A DNA stretch of 64,000 nt from Roseovarius azorensis. Lineage in GTDB: Bacteria > Pseudomonadota > Alphaproteobacteria > Rhodobacterales > Rhodobacteraceae. The stretch is from positions 207,214 through 271,213 of the forward strand of contig NZ_FOAG01000006.1 in assembly GCF_900109455.1 (NCBI RefSeq), in the 5' to 3' direction. Positions 8,757 through 17,961 of this stretch are shown here, piece after piece. The translations under genes and the position numbers were made by a program. Position 1 is the stretch's first letter. Each line of letters starts with the position of its first letter. The notes beneath the pieces are model-generated. The model searched no databases and was not told the origin of the DNA. It saw only the letters and a list, made by a program, of their open reading frames with translations.

Positions 8757-9623
8757 ATGGCCAAGAAACCAATCAGCAAACAGGAACCGGATACCACCGG
8801 CCACGAGTGGGACGGCATACAGGAATACAACAACCCTTTGCCGCGCTGGTGGTTGTGGACCTTCTACGCCACCATTGTCTGGGGTCTGTGGTATGTGATC
8901 GCCTACCCGGCCTGGCCGCTGATCAATCAGGCGACGGCGGGTTACAAGGGCTGGTCGACGCGCGCCAATGTCGCGGTTGAACTGGCTGAGGCCGAGGCGG
9001 CGAATGCCGGGATCAACGCGAAGCTGGTTGCGGCCGAACTGAGCGAGGTGTCGGCTGACCCGGAACTGCAGGGCTATGCGACATCGGCGGGTGCCGCGGT
9101 TTTCAGGACCTCGTGCGCGCAGTGCCATGGGTCGGGTGCCGCCGGTGTTCAGGCCTCGGGCTATCCCAACCTGCTGGACAATGACTGGCTCTGGGGGGGC
9201 ACCATCGAGGATATCCACGCCACGATTGCCCATGGCATCCGCAATGAGGATGATCCGGATGCGCGCTATTCCGAAATGCCCGCATTTGGCGAAATTCTCG
9301 AAAGCGCCGAAATTGACCAGGTGGTCAACTACGTGATGTCGCTCTCGGGCGAGCCGCAGGATCCGGCATTGGTGGCCGCAGGCGAGACCGTCTACATGGA
9401 CAATTGCGCCGCCTGTCATGGCGAAGAGGCGCAGGGTGACATTTCTCAGGGTGCGCCGAACCTTGCGGATGCGATCTGGCTTTATGGCGGGGATTACGAC
9501 ACGATCAGGGAGACCGTCACCTATTCCCGTTACGGTGTGATGCCGTCCTGGGCAGGTCGTCTGAGCGAGGCCGAGCTGCGCGCCGTCGCGGTTTATGTTC
9601 ACCAACTGGGCGGGGGCGAATAG
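8757..9623 (+). CDS. ccoP: Cytochrome cbb3 oxidase subunit III (di-heme cytochrome c)
   Basis: The 288-residue membrane-anchored subunit receives electrons from soluble or membrane cytochrome c. One transmembrane segment (about residues 30-52, [20 protein letters not shown]) is followed by two cytochrome c domains with CAQCH and CAACH heme sites. A conserved methionine ligand is probable in each domain (EMPAFG and GVMPSWAG). It closes the ccoNOQP operon, and a long hairpin follows 13 bases after the stop. Confidence 0.96.
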   Translation: MAKKPISKQEPDTTGHEWDGIQEYNNPLPRWWLWTFYATIVWGLWYVIAYPAWPLINQATAGYKGWSTRANVAVELAEAEAANAGINAKLVAAELSEVSADPELQGYATSAGAAVFRTSCAQCHGSGAAGVQASGYPNLLDNDWLWGGTIEDIHATIAHGIRNEDDPDARYSEMPAFGEILESAEIDQVVNYVMSLSGEPQDPALVAAGETVYMDNCAACHGEEAQGDISQGAPNLADAIWLYGGDYDTIRETVTYSRYGVMPSWAGRLSEAELRAVAVYVHQLGGGE

Positions 9624-9636
9624 GTCCCGCAGGAAT

Positions 9637-9670
9637 ACCCCGGACCGTGCCTGACAGCATGGCCCGGGGT
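9637..9670. terminator. Hairpin after ccoNOQP
   Basis: ACCCCGG-A-CCGTGC pairs with GCATGG-C-CCGGGGT around a six-base loop, giving a 14-position stem with one A/C mismatch and one G-U pair. No T run follows, so it is either a weak or Rho-assisted terminator or a 3' stability element for the cco message. It also lies downstream of the small gene on the other strand. Confidence 0.6.
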
Positions 9671-9717
9671 TGGCATGCGCCTTGCCGCGGTGGTCGAAGA
9701 GCGCGCGGGGCGGCGAT

Positions 9718-9885
9718 TCAGTCGCGGCGGCGCGCTATGAGATGCGCCTCGAGTTCGGCACCCGAACGGGCGTCGAACCGTTCTGCCGGGGGCCAGTGGG
9801 CCCGACCGTAGTGGTGGCGGCGATGGGTGTCGCCAGTGTCGATACGGGTTGCGGTCCTGAAAGTATCGGCGAAAATATTGAACAT
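9718..9885 (-). CDS. Small basic protein of unknown function (55 residues)
   Basis: This short reading frame on the minus strand encodes 55 residues beginning MFNIFADTFRTATRID and rich in Arg and His, with a central RRHHYGRAHWPPAERF and an Ala/Glu-rich helix before a RRRD end. A clear ribosome site (AAAGGATCATACC) precedes the ATG by seven bases, which is the main reason for calling it. It is divergent from the LysR gene at 9988, a layout in which the regulator often controls its neighbour. I do not recognise a domain. Confidence 0.62.
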   Translation of the reverse strand: MFNIFADTFRTATRIDTGDTHRRHHYGRAHWPPAERFDARSGAELEAHLIARRRD

Positions 9886-9987
9886 GGTATGATCCTTTTG
9901 TCTGCGGTGTTTCTGTGTTCAATATGGACAACCAGCGTATTTTACGCGAGTCTGGAAAAATTCCGACTTGTAAGGTAGTCTAACATC

Positions 9988-10866
9988 ATGGACTGGCTTT
10001 CATTGCCTCCGCTGACCGCTCTGCGTGCCTTTGCCGCTCTGGCCGAGACCGGCGGCACGGTGGCGGCAGGGGCGCGGCTGAATGTGAGCCATGCCGCCGT
10101 GAGCCAGCAGATAAAGCAGTTGGAATCGCATCTGGGCGTGGCGCTGGTCGATCGCTCGGGGCGACAGTTGCGGTTGACGGCAGAGGGGCAGGATCTGGCG
10201 GATGCGCTGACGCTGGGGTTCGGGGCGATTGCGCGGGCGGTAGAGACGCTGACCGGGGCGGATGCCGACCGGGCGCTGCAGATCTCGGCCACGCCGGGTT
10301 TCGCGGCGCAATGGCTGATGCCGCGGCTGAGCGATTTCCGGCAGGCGCATCCGCAGATCGACATCATGATCGACCCCACCCCGAGGATCGTCTCGCTGGA
10401 GCCGGGCGGCATCGACATCGCGATACGCTATGGCACCGGGCATTGGCCGGGGCTTGAGGCGGAGTTGCTGTTCTGCTCGCCGCTGGTGGCGGTGGCCGCT
10501 CCGCGACTGGTCGAGGGGGTGCGGGTCGAGACGCCCGCCGATCTGGCGGAATTGCCGTGGTTGCAGGAATTCGGAACCAACGAGGCGAGCGACTGGCTGC
10601 GTCGTCGCGGGGTGACCAGAGAGCGGGTCGCCGGTCTGGTGCAGGTGCCCGGGAATCTGTTGCTGGATGGGTTGCGCGACGGTCAGGGGGTGGCCGTCAC
10701 CCTTCATGACTGGGTGCGGCAGGATATCGCGGCGGGGCGGCTGCGGCTCTTGTTTGAAGAACCGGGGGATGCGGGCTATTATATCGTCACGCGCCCCGGC
10801 GTGCTGCGGGGGGTTGCCAAGGCCTTTGTGAGCTGGTTGAGGCGGCAGGCGGTGCCGGTCAAATAG
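9988..10866 (+). CDS. LysR-family regulator, GcvA type
   Basis: The 292-residue protein has the N-terminal winged helix-turn-helix of LysR regulators (about residues 6-65, AFAALAETGGTVAAGARLNVSHAAVSQQIKQ) and a type 2 periplasmic-binding-like effector domain. The PPLTALRAF start and the IRYGTGHWPG motif resemble the GcvA subgroup. It is inserted between ccoP and ccoG and is divergent from a 55-residue ORF. The effector and targets are unknown. In some relatives such a gene would not interrupt the cco cluster, so it may be a local insertion. Confidence 0.86.
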   Translation: MDWLSLPPLTALRAFAALAETGGTVAAGARLNVSHAAVSQQIKQLESHLGVALVDRSGRQLRLTAEGQDLADALTLGFGAIARAVETLTGADADRALQISATPGFAAQWLMPRLSDFRQAHPQIDIMIDPTPRIVSLEPGGIDIAIRYGTGHWPGLEAELLFCSPLVAVAAPRLVEGVRVETPADLAELPWLQEFGTNEASDWLRRRGVTRERVAGLVQVPGNLLLDGLRDGQGVAVTLHDWVRQDIAAGRLRLLFEEPGDAGYYIVTRPGVLRGVAKAFVSWLRRQAVPVK

Positions 10867-10886
10867 ATCGGTTTGGGATTCAGAAT

Positions 10887-10900
10887 TTGATACAGGTCAA
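10887..10900. promoter_or_regulatory. FNR box upstream of ccoG
   Basis: The bases TTGATACAGGTCAA match TTGAT-N4-ATCAA with one change (GTCAA). The centre is 63 bases before the ccoG start codon, a plausible distance for an activated ccoGHIS promoter. Confidence 0.78.
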
Positions 10901-10956
10901 AGCTGCCCGAGTCGCACCCTGCCACAAGAGGGTCAGCACATCCCTGAACCCGGAGT

Positions 10957-12399
10957 ATGTCCGTGGCCGACTCTCAGCCAACCGCACCTCAGTCCCTCTA
11001 TGCCGCGCGTGAGCCGGTTTTTCCCAAGCGGGTGTATGGCAAGTTCCGCAATCTGAAATGGGTGATCATGATCGTCACCCTTGGCATCTATTATGTCATG
11101 CCCTGGATTCGCTGGGACCGGGGCCCGAGCCTGCCGGATCAGGCGGTGCTGCTCGACCTGGCGAACCGTCGGTTCTTTTTCTTCTGGATCGAGATCTGGC
11201 CGCATGAATTCTATTTCGTGGCCGGTCTGCTGGTGATGGCGGGACTGGGGCTGTTCCTGTTCACCTCCGCCCTGGGGCGCGTCTGGTGTGGTTATGCCTG
11301 CCCGCAGACGGTCTGGACCGATCTCTTCATCCTTGTGGAACGCTGGATCGAGGGGGACCGCAACGCCCGGCTGCGCCTGCACCGGCAGAAGAAGTGGGAT
11401 CTGCGCAAGGCGCGGCTGCGGCTGACGAAATGGATTACATGGCTGTTGATCGCGGTCGCAACCGGGGGGGCCTGGGTGTTCTATTTCACCGATGCGCCGA
11501 CGCTTCTTGTCGATCTCGTTACGCTCAATGCCCATCCCATTGCCTATACGACGATTGCGGTGCTGACCGGCACGACCTTTTTCTTTGGCGGTTTTGCGCG
11601 CGAGCAGATCTGTATCTACGCCTGCCCCTGGCCGCGCATTCAGGCGGCGATGATGGACGAGGATACGCTGACCGTCGGCTACCGCGAATGGCGCGGCGAG
11701 CCGCGCAAGAATTCCGAGGCGGTCAAGGCGGGGGCGGAGCAGGGCGATTGCATCGACTGCATGGCCTGCGTCAATGTCTGCCCGGTGGGGATCGACATCC
11801 GCGATGGTCAGCAGTTGGAGTGCATCACCTGCGCGCTTTGTATCGACGCCTGTGACGATATCATGGCCAGGATCGGCAAGCCGCGCGGATTGATCGACTA
11901 CATGGCGCTGACCGACGAGGTGTCGGAGCGCGCGGGCAGCGCGCCCAAGCCGATCATCAAACACGTGCTGCGCCCGCGAACCATCCTCTACACCGCGCTC
12001 TGGTCACTGGTGGGTCTTGGGTTGATATTCGCGCTGTTCATCCGTTCGGATATCGACCTGACGGTCGCGCCGGTGCGCAACCCGACCTATGTGATGCTGT
12101 CGGATGGCGCGATCCGCAACACTTATGAGGTGCGCATCCGCAACATGCATCACGAAGAGCGGACGTTCGAGATCACCGTCAAGGGCGACCCGGCGATCCG
12201 CCTGGAACTGGAGGGCTCGACCGATGCCAGGGTTAGCGTGCCCGCCGACGAGATGCTCCTGCAACGGGTCTATCTGGTGGCCCCGTCGGGAACTGCGGCG
12301 GCGCGAATGGATCGCACCGACGCGCGGCTGTGGATCGAGGACATGGTGAATGGCGAGCGTGCCTACAGGGATACGGTATTCAACGGAAAGGCAGAGTGA
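10957..12399 (+). CDS. ccoG: cbb3 oxidase assembly protein CcoG (FixG/RdxA type)
   Basis: This 480-residue polytopic membrane protein carries two [4Fe-4S] ferredoxin-type sites and is needed to handle copper for cbb3 oxidase assembly; related CcoG proteins reduce Cu(II) to Cu(I). The sequence shows CGYACPQTVW, CIYACPWPR, the cluster-binding CIDCMACVNVCPVG and CITCALCIDACD, several membrane spans, and an Ig-like C-terminal periplasmic domain (from about residue 375). The four genes ccoG, ccoH, ccoI and ccoS are tightly packed, and ccoG and ccoH share one base (TGATG). Confidence 0.95.
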   Translation: MSVADSQPTAPQSLYAAREPVFPKRVYGKFRNLKWVIMIVTLGIYYVMPWIRWDRGPSLPDQAVLLDLANRRFFFFWIEIWPHEFYFVAGLLVMAGLGLFLFTSALGRVWCGYACPQTVWTDLFILVERWIEGDRNARLRLHRQKKWDLRKARLRLTKWITWLLIAVATGGAWVFYFTDAPTLLVDLVTLNAHPIAYTTIAVLTGTTFFFGGFAREQICIYACPWPRIQAAMMDEDTLTVGYREWRGEPRKNSEAVKAGAEQGDCIDCMACVNVCPVGIDIRDGQQLECITCALCIDACDDIMARIGKPRGLIDYMALTDEVSERAGSAPKPIIKHVLRPRTILYTALWSLVGLGLIFALFIRSDIDLTVAPVRNPTYVMLSDGAIRNTYEVRIRNMHHEERTFEITVKGDPAIRLELEGSTDARVSVPADEMLLQRVYLVAPSGTAAARMDRTDARLWIEDMVNGERAYRDTVFNGKAE

Positions 12400-12854
12400 T
12401 GAGCGAAGGAAAACTGACAGGGCGGCATGTTTTGCTGATCTTCGTGACCGCCTTTGGTGTGATCATTTCGGTCAATCTGCTGTTGGCCTATTCTGCCGTC
12501 AGCACCTTTCCGGGGCTGGAGGTCAGGAATTCCTATGTCGCCAGCCAGGAATTCGACGAACGCAAGGCGGCGCAGGAGGCGCTGGGCTGGACGGTGAGCG
12601 CGGATCACGCGGATGGCGTTCTGATGCTCAGCATCACGAATGAGAGCGGCCAGCCTGTCGAGGTCGCGCAGCTTGAGGCGACGGTGGGGCGCGCGACGCA
12701 TGTGTTCGACGACCAGACGCCGGAATTCCGGTTCGACGGGCGCGCCCATGTCGCGCCGGTCGATCTGGGCGACGGCAACTGGAACATCCGCATGACGGCG
12801 CGGGCCGCCGATGGCACGCTCTTTCAGCAGCGCGTCGTGCTGCACAAGGACTAG
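12399..12854 (+). CDS. ccoH: cbb3 oxidase assembly protein CcoH (FixH)
   Basis: The 151-residue protein has one N-terminal transmembrane helix (about residues 11-33) and a periplasmic FixH domain. CcoH interacts with CcoN and is required for stable cbb3 oxidase. The start is placed at the ATG that overlaps the ccoG stop; the longer reading frame upstream is only overlap with ccoG. The ccoI gene starts four bases after its stop. Confidence 0.92.
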   Translation: MSEGKLTGRHVLLIFVTAFGVIISVNLLLAYSAVSTFPGLEVRNSYVASQEFDERKAAQEALGWTVSADHADGVLMLSITNESGQPVEVAQLEATVGRATHVFDDQTPEFRFDGRAHVAPVDLGDGNWNIRMTARAADGTLFQQRVVLHKD

Positions 12855-12857
12855 ATC

Positions 12858-15041
12858 ATGACCGCCACGATGCGCCCCGCGCCTTCGGCCTGTCCTGCCT
12901 GCGCCGCCGCCCCGGCGGCGGAGGCCCTGGCTACCCGCGCCCTGTTGCCCGCGCAGATCGCGCTGTCGCTGCCGACGATCCATTGCGCGGCCTGCATTTC
13001 CAAAATCGAACGGGCGCTCAGTGCCCATCCGCAGGTCACCTCGGCACGTGTCAACCTGACGCTCAAACGTGCCAGTATTGATGCCGCACCAGAGGTGACG
13101 GCGGAAGAGATGCGCGCGCTGGTCGAGGGGCTGGGCTATGAGGCGCACGAGCTGGACGCGGGCACGCTCAATGCCACGGCCAATGACAGGGCGGGGCGCG
13201 ACCTGTTGATGCGGCTGGCGGTGTCGGGCTTTGCCAGCATGAATGTCATGCTCCTGTCGGTTTCGGTCTGGTCGGGGGCCGAGGATGCGACGCGGGACAT
13301 GTTCCACTGGATTTCCGCTGCGATCGCCCTGCCGGCGATTGCCTTTTCCGGCGTGCCGTTCTTTCGAAATGCCTGGGCCGCGCTGCGCAACCGGCGGCTC
13401 AACATGGATGTGCCGATCGTGCTGGCCATCGTGCTGGCGATTGTCACCTCGCTGTGGGAAACCATGCTGTCGGGGCATCATGCCTATTTCGATGCGGCCA
13501 TGGCGCTCACGTTTTTTCTGCTGGCGGGGCGGTATCTCGATCACCGCACGCGGGCGATTGCGCGCTCTGCGGCAGAGGAGTTGACCGCGCTCGAGGTGCC
13601 GCGTGCGATCCGGCTGCGGGACGGGGCCGAGGAGCAGGTCAACGTCGCGCAACTGGCGGTAGGCGATCTCATCCTTGTGCGTCCCGGAGGGCGGATGCCG
13701 GTGGATGGGGTGGTGGTCAGCGGCACGTCGGAAATCGACCGCTCTCTTCTGACGGGCGAGACGCTGCCGGTCTTTGCGGGCGAAGGGCAGGCGGTCAGCG
13801 CCGGTGAGGTCAACCTGACCGGGCCGCTCACGATACGGGCAACGGCGGTCGGGGCGGAGACCTCGTTGCACCGGATGGTCGATCTGGTGGCCATCGCGGA
13901 ATCGGGGCGTTCGCGCTACACCTCTCTGGCGGATGGTGCGGCCAAGCTTTATGCGCCGGGGGTGCATATCCTTGCGGCGCTCAGTTTCGCGGGCTGGTAT
14001 GTCTTTACCTGGGATATGCGCACCGCGCTCAATATTGCCGCTGCCGTGCTGATCATCACCTGTCCCTGTGCTCTGGGTCTTGCGGTGCCTGCGGTGACGA
14101 CCGCCGCCTCGGGGCGGCTGTTCCGGCGGGGGATGCTGATCAAGCATGAAACCGCGCTGGAGCGGCTGGCGCAGGTCGATACGGTGGTGTTCGACAAGAC
14201 CGGCACATTGACCACTGGCACGCCGCATCTGACCAATCTGGAGGGGTTGCCGCGTCACGTGGTCGAACTGGCGCTGGCGTTGGCGCAGGGATCGTCGCAC
14301 CCGCTGGCGCAGTCGATCACCCGTGCCGCGCGCGAGGCCGGTTTTGCGGCGGCGGCGGTCACGGATGTGACCGAGGTGCCGGGATATGGCACGAGGGCGA
14401 TGGCCGGGGGGCAGGAGGTGCGTCTCGGGCGGGCCAGCTGGACCGGAGCGCGGGCGCTGTCGGAAACGGCGGCATTCCTGCGGCTGGGGGATCAGCCGCC
14501 GGTGGCCTTTACCTTTGCCGATGCGCTGCGCCCCGGTGCGGTCGAGGCGGTGGCGGGGCTAACCCGGCAGGGCAAGCGGCTGATCCTCATATCAGGCGAC
14601 ACCCCCCCGGCGGTCGAGGCGCTGGCCACCCGTCTGGGCATCCCGCAATGGATGGCCGAGGCGTTGCCCGCCGACAAGGCGGCGCGCGTCGAGGCGCTGA
14701 CTGCCGAAGGCGCGCATGTGCTGATGGTGGGCGACGGGCTGAACGATACGGCGGCGCTGGCTGCCGCGCATGTCTCGATTTCGCCCGCCACGGCGCTTGA
14801 TGCGGCGCGTGTGGCCAGCGATATCGTGCTCCTGGGCAATGACCTCTCGCCGATTGCGTCGGCCTGCGATACGGCCCGTTCGGCGACCCGCCGCATCCGT
14901 GAGAATTTCCAGATCGCCACGGTCTATAACGTGATTGCCGTGCCGCTTGCCGTGGCGGGACTGGCGACGCCGCTCATTGCGGCCTTGGCCATGTCGCTGA
15001 GTTCGATTACCGTAACGCTGAACGCGCTGAGGCTGAGGTAG
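12858..15041 (+). CDS. ccoI: Copper-exporting P1B-type ATPase for cbb3 assembly
   Basis: This 727-residue P-type ATPase moves Cu(I) across the inner membrane for insertion into the cbb3 oxidase. An N-terminal Cys-rich stretch (CPACAAAP) precedes a heavy-metal domain with CAAC. The core shows a TGE loop (LLTGETLP), the membrane CPC metal site (ITCPCALGLAVPA), the phosphorylated Asp in DKTGTLTTG and the GDGLND hinge. This arrangement matches the CcoI/FixI subgroup. It lies between ccoH and ccoS. Confidence 0.95.
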   Translation: MTATMRPAPSACPACAAAPAAEALATRALLPAQIALSLPTIHCAACISKIERALSAHPQVTSARVNLTLKRASIDAAPEVTAEEMRALVEGLGYEAHELDAGTLNATANDRAGRDLLMRLAVSGFASMNVMLLSVSVWSGAEDATRDMFHWISAAIALPAIAFSGVPFFRNAWAALRNRRLNMDVPIVLAIVLAIVTSLWETMLSGHHAYFDAAMALTFFLLAGRYLDHRTRAIARSAAEELTALEVPRAIRLRDGAEEQVNVAQLAVGDLILVRPGGRMPVDGVVVSGTSEIDRSLLTGETLPVFAGEGQAVSAGEVNLTGPLTIRATAVGAETSLHRMVDLVAIAESGRSRYTSLADGAAKLYAPGVHILAALSFAGWYVFTWDMRTALNIAAAVLIITCPCALGLAVPAVTTAASGRLFRRGMLIKHETALERLAQVDTVVFDKTGTLTTGTPHLTNLEGLPRHVVELALALAQGSSHPLAQSITRAAREAGFAAAAVTDVTEVPGYGTRAMAGGQEVRLGRASWTGARALSETAAFLRLGDQPPVAFTFADALRPGAVEAVAGLTRQGKRLILISGDTPPAVEALATRLGIPQWMAEALPADKAARVEALTAEGAHVLMVGDGLNDTAALAAAHVSISPATALDAARVASDIVLLGNDLSPIASACDTARSATRRIRENFQIATVYNVIAVPLAVAGLATPLIAALAMSLSSITVTLNALRLR

Positions 15042-15046
15042 CGGCG

Positions 15047-15205
15047 ATGAATATTCTCAGCTACCTGATTCCGATTTCGCTGATCCTGGGGGGGATTGGC
15101 CTGCTGGCCTTTGTCTACACGGTGCGCAGCAACCAGTATGATGACCCCGAGGGCGACGCGCGCCGTATCCTGTCGGATGACTGGGACGACCGGCCCAAGC
15201 CGTGA
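15047..15205 (+). CDS. ccoS: cbb3 oxidase maturation protein CcoS
   Basis: The 52-residue product starts MNILSYLIPISLILGG and has a single transmembrane helix (about residues 4-25) followed by the YDDPEGDARRIL motif characteristic of CcoS. CcoS is needed for heme and copper insertion into CcoN. The gene begins five bases after ccoI and closes the ccoGHIS operon; it is convergent with the carboxypeptidase gene, with 13 bases between stops. Confidence 0.93.
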   Translation: MNILSYLIPISLILGGIGLLAFVYTVRSNQYDDPEGDARRILSDDWDDRPKP

Positions 15206-15218
15206 GATCGGTCTCGTT

Positions 15219-16682
15219 TCAGCTTGGCCCGATCATGAAGCAGGTGATCTTCTTGGCCTGCAATCGGCGGCAGGCGAGATCGGCGGATTCGCGGGTCATG
15301 CCCATGAAATTCGCGTCAAAGCCGGACGGTCTCCGGACTACCTTGCGCAGCGATCCGTCGAGCGTGGCCATTTCATTGAGTGCGGTTTGTAACAGAACCT
15401 GCCGCGCCTTGTATTCATTGGGATAACGGCCCACATTGATGCCCCAGTGCCGCCCCCCGGATGTCGAGACGCGGGTCACGACCTCTGGTGTCGGATCGGC
15501 CTCGGGCAGGCTTGCCAGCACGACATCCTCAGGACGGGGTTCGGGGCGCACTTCGGGGGTTACGCCGGTGCTGCCCTGGGGTATCGAGGCGGGCTCAGGT
15601 TCAGCGGAGGCAACCGCGGTCCCCTGGGCTGCGCGCAGAGCGCGTTCGATGTCTGACCGGGCGGCGACCAGCACGGGCGCGGACTGAGGCATTGGCCTGA
15701 CCTGTGGTCTCAGGCTCTTGCGCACAGCGGCCGCTTCGGCGAGGCGCACGGTCTTGCCGGCCAGTTCGGGACGGTCCTGTCCGACGGCGATCATGATCGG
15801 GCCAGAGCCGATCTTGCCCATGTAGGGGGGACGCGCGGGACGATGCAAGGCGACGCGGTTCGGGGCCTTGTTGAAGCCGAGATCGAGCAGTTCGGCCACC
15901 TTGGCATTGCGCGCGGCGGTGGACTGGCCGCCAAAGACGGTGGCGATGATCCGCTCGCCGCCACGTTCCGCGCTTGCGGTCAGGTTGAATCCGGCGGCAC
16001 GGGTATAGCCGGTCTTGATCCCGTCCGCGCCGCGATAACTCTCCAGCATGCGGCGATTCGTGTGGCTCACCTGAGCGATGCCGGCATTGGCGGTGATGCG
16101 CGAGAACAGGTTGTAGTATTGCGGATAGTCATAAAAAAGGTGGCGACCCATGATGGTCATGTCGCGTGCGGTCGACAGGTGCCCTGACTGCGTGAGACCA
16201 TGTGCGTTCTTGAATGTGGTGCGCGTCATCCCGAGCGCCTGGGCGGTGCGGTTCATGCGGCGGGCGAACTGTGCCTCGGAACCCTCTATTGCCTCGCCGA
16301 GCGCTGTGGCCGCGTCGTTGGCCGACCGCACAGCCGCCGCGCGGATGAGATAGCGCAGCGCGATGGTCTGGCCTGCGCGCAGGCCCAGTTTGCTGGGCGG
16401 CTCATTGGCGGCATTGGCGCTGATGCGCACCTTGTCGTCCAGCCCGATCTCGCCGTTCTCGACAGCCTCGAACACGACATAGAGCGTCATCATCTTGGTC
16501 AGCGAAGCCGGATGCAGCCGCGTGTCCGCATTATGGGAATAAAGCACCTCGCCGTTGCGCGCATCCATCACAAGCGCCGCATAGGGCGCTGCCGCCGCGC
16601 TCAGCGGCACGATCACCAGCATCCAGAAGGTTGCGAACGCCACCAGACCCCAACGGACCGGCTGCCTGCCCCGTGCTTTCAT
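15219..16682 (-). CDS. D-alanyl-D-alanine carboxypeptidase with SPOR domain (DacA-like PBP)
   Basis: This low-molecular-weight penicillin-binding protein trims the terminal D-Ala of peptidoglycan stem peptides in the periplasm. With the ATG at 16682 it has 487 residues: a signal peptide (to about residue 32), then the serine hydrolase motifs S60-L-T-K63, S120-A-N122 and K223-T-G225. A low-complexity linker rich in Pro, Glu and Arg follows, and the last 75 residues form a SPOR domain that binds denuded glycan at the division site. An in-frame GTG eight codons upstream is possible but would put charged residues before the signal peptide. Confidence 0.92.
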   Translation of the reverse strand: MKARGRQPVRWGLVAFATFWMLVIVPLSAAAAPYAALVMDARNGEVLYSHNADTRLHPASLTKMMTLYVVFEAVENGEIGLDDKVRISANAANEPPSKLGLRAGQTIALRYLIRAAAVRSANDAATALGEAIEGSEAQFARRMNRTAQALGMTRTTFKNAHGLTQSGHLSTARDMTIMGRHLFYDYPQYYNLFSRITANAGIAQVSHTNRRMLESYRGADGIKTGYTRAAGFNLTASAERGGERIIATVFGGQSTAARNAKVAELLDLGFNKAPNRVALHRPARPPYMGKIGSGPIMIAVGQDRPELAGKTVRLAEAAAVRKSLRPQVRPMPQSAPVLVAARSDIERALRAAQGTAVASAEPEPASIPQGSTGVTPEVRPEPRPEDVVLASLPEADPTPEVVTRVSTSGGRHWGINVGRYPNEYKARQVLLQTALNEMATLDGSLRKVVRRPSGFDANFMGMTRESADLACRRLQAKKITCFMIGPS

Positions 16683-16887
16683 AGAACCGCTCTTATACTG
16701 CCTCACGCCGCCGGTTATCCGACTGGCTTTGATTATGGTCGAACGCTAGCACATGAAGGGCTTGTTTTAAAGCGTTCATTTCTAAGAAATTTTAGCGTGG
16801 CAGGTAGGTCAGACAAGATATGGTGGGCAATAAGGCGCCGCCCTCTAAATCCGCCGATGCGCAGGTTGGGAGCAGGATTTTGTCACG

Positions 16888-16917
16888 AAAAAGCGACCCG
16901 GGCGCGCCGCCCGGGTC
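16888..16917 (-). terminator. Rho-independent terminator of the pyrimidine ABC operon
   Basis: Read on the minus strand, a perfect 10-bp stem GACCCGGGCG / CGCCCGGGTC with a three-base loop is followed by GC and five Ts. It lies 23 bases after the substrate-binding protein gene, the last gene of the operon. Confidence 0.88.
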
Positions 16918-16939
16918 TGTTCTCTTGCTGAAATATTGA

Positions 16940-17932
16940 TCAGTTCAGCGCCGCATCGGTGATGACATGGGTCCAGGCCGCGTCGCCGGGATGTTTGCTG
17001 ATCACCGGATCAGAACCACCCGACAGCAGGGATTGCACCGTGCGCTCGTAATCCTCGGGATCAAGCGCGCCGTTTGAGCCTGCGGTCAGCTTGGCCACTT
17101 CGCTCATCATGCGGATCTGATGCTCTTCGGTCTGTGCGCCGGTTGCGTCATTGTCCAGCACGATCATCGCCGCCTCTTCGGGGTTTTCCTCGGCCCATTT
17201 CCAGCCCTTCATCGAGGCGCGTACGAAACGGGTGAGCTTGTCCACTTCGGCGGGATCGCTCAGCTTGTCTTCGAGCACATAAAGCCCGTCCTCGAGCGTG
17301 GCGACGCCCTGATCCTCGTATTTGAAGGTGATCAGTTGATCCTCGGAGATGCCTGCATCAATCACCTGCCAGTATTCGTTATAGGTCATGGTCGAGATGC
17401 AATCGGCCTGTTTCTGCAACAGCGGATCGACGTTGAAGCCCTGTTTGAGCACCGTCACGCCATCCGCGCCGCCGGTCGTCGGGATGCCAAGCTGGCTCAT
17501 CCATGACAGGAACGGAAATTCATTGCCAAAGAACCAGACCCCCAGCGTGCGGCCGGGAAAATCCTGCGGCCCGGTGACGCCGGTTTCCTTGAGGCAGGTC
17601 AGCATCATGCCTGAGGACTTGAACGGCTGGGCGATATTCACCAGCGGCAGGCCCTTTTCCCGCGCCGACAGGGCGGCGGGCATCCATTCCACCGTCACAT
17701 CCGCGCCACCGCCTGCGATCACCTGCGTGGGCGCGATATCCGGTCCGCCCGGCTTGATCGTGACGTTGAGGTCTTCTTCGGCGTAAAAACCCTTGTCCTG
17801 CGCCACATAGTAGCCCGCGAACTGCGCCTGCGTCACCCATTTGAGTTGCAGCGTCAGATCATCCGCGGCCTGTGCCATGCCCGCGAGGCTGGTCAGCGCC
17901 GCGACGCCAAAAGTTCCCATCAGTTTTTTCAT
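16940..17932 (-). CDS. ABC transporter substrate-binding protein, NMT1/ThiY-like (probable pyrimidine uptake)
   Basis: The 330-residue protein has a signal peptide ending near AQA (residue 22) and an NMT1/THI5-like periplasmic binding domain (LQLKWVTQAQFAGYYVAQDKG). Relatives bind thiamine precursors, riboflavin-like or pyrimidine-type compounds. It is the last gene of a minus-strand cluster that continues from dihydropyrimidinase, so a uracil, thymine, hydantoin or dihydropyrimidine ligand is likely; this is inference from context. A strong terminator follows. Confidence 0.85.
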   Translation of the reverse strand: MKKLMGTFGVAALTSLAGMAQAADDLTLQLKWVTQAQFAGYYVAQDKGFYAEEDLNVTIKPGGPDIAPTQVIAGGGADVTVEWMPAALSAREKGLPLVNIAQPFKSSGMMLTCLKETGVTGPQDFPGRTLGVWFFGNEFPFLSWMSQLGIPTTGGADGVTVLKQGFNVDPLLQKQADCISTMTYNEYWQVIDAGISEDQLITFKYEDQGVATLEDGLYVLEDKLSDPAEVDKLTRFVRASMKGWKWAEENPEEAAMIVLDNDATGAQTEEHQIRMMSEVAKLTAGSNGALDPEDYERTVQSLLSGGSDPVISKHPGDAAWTHVITDAALN

Positions 17933-17961
17933 TGGTCGTCTCCCTTGTTGAACATCAAGCC

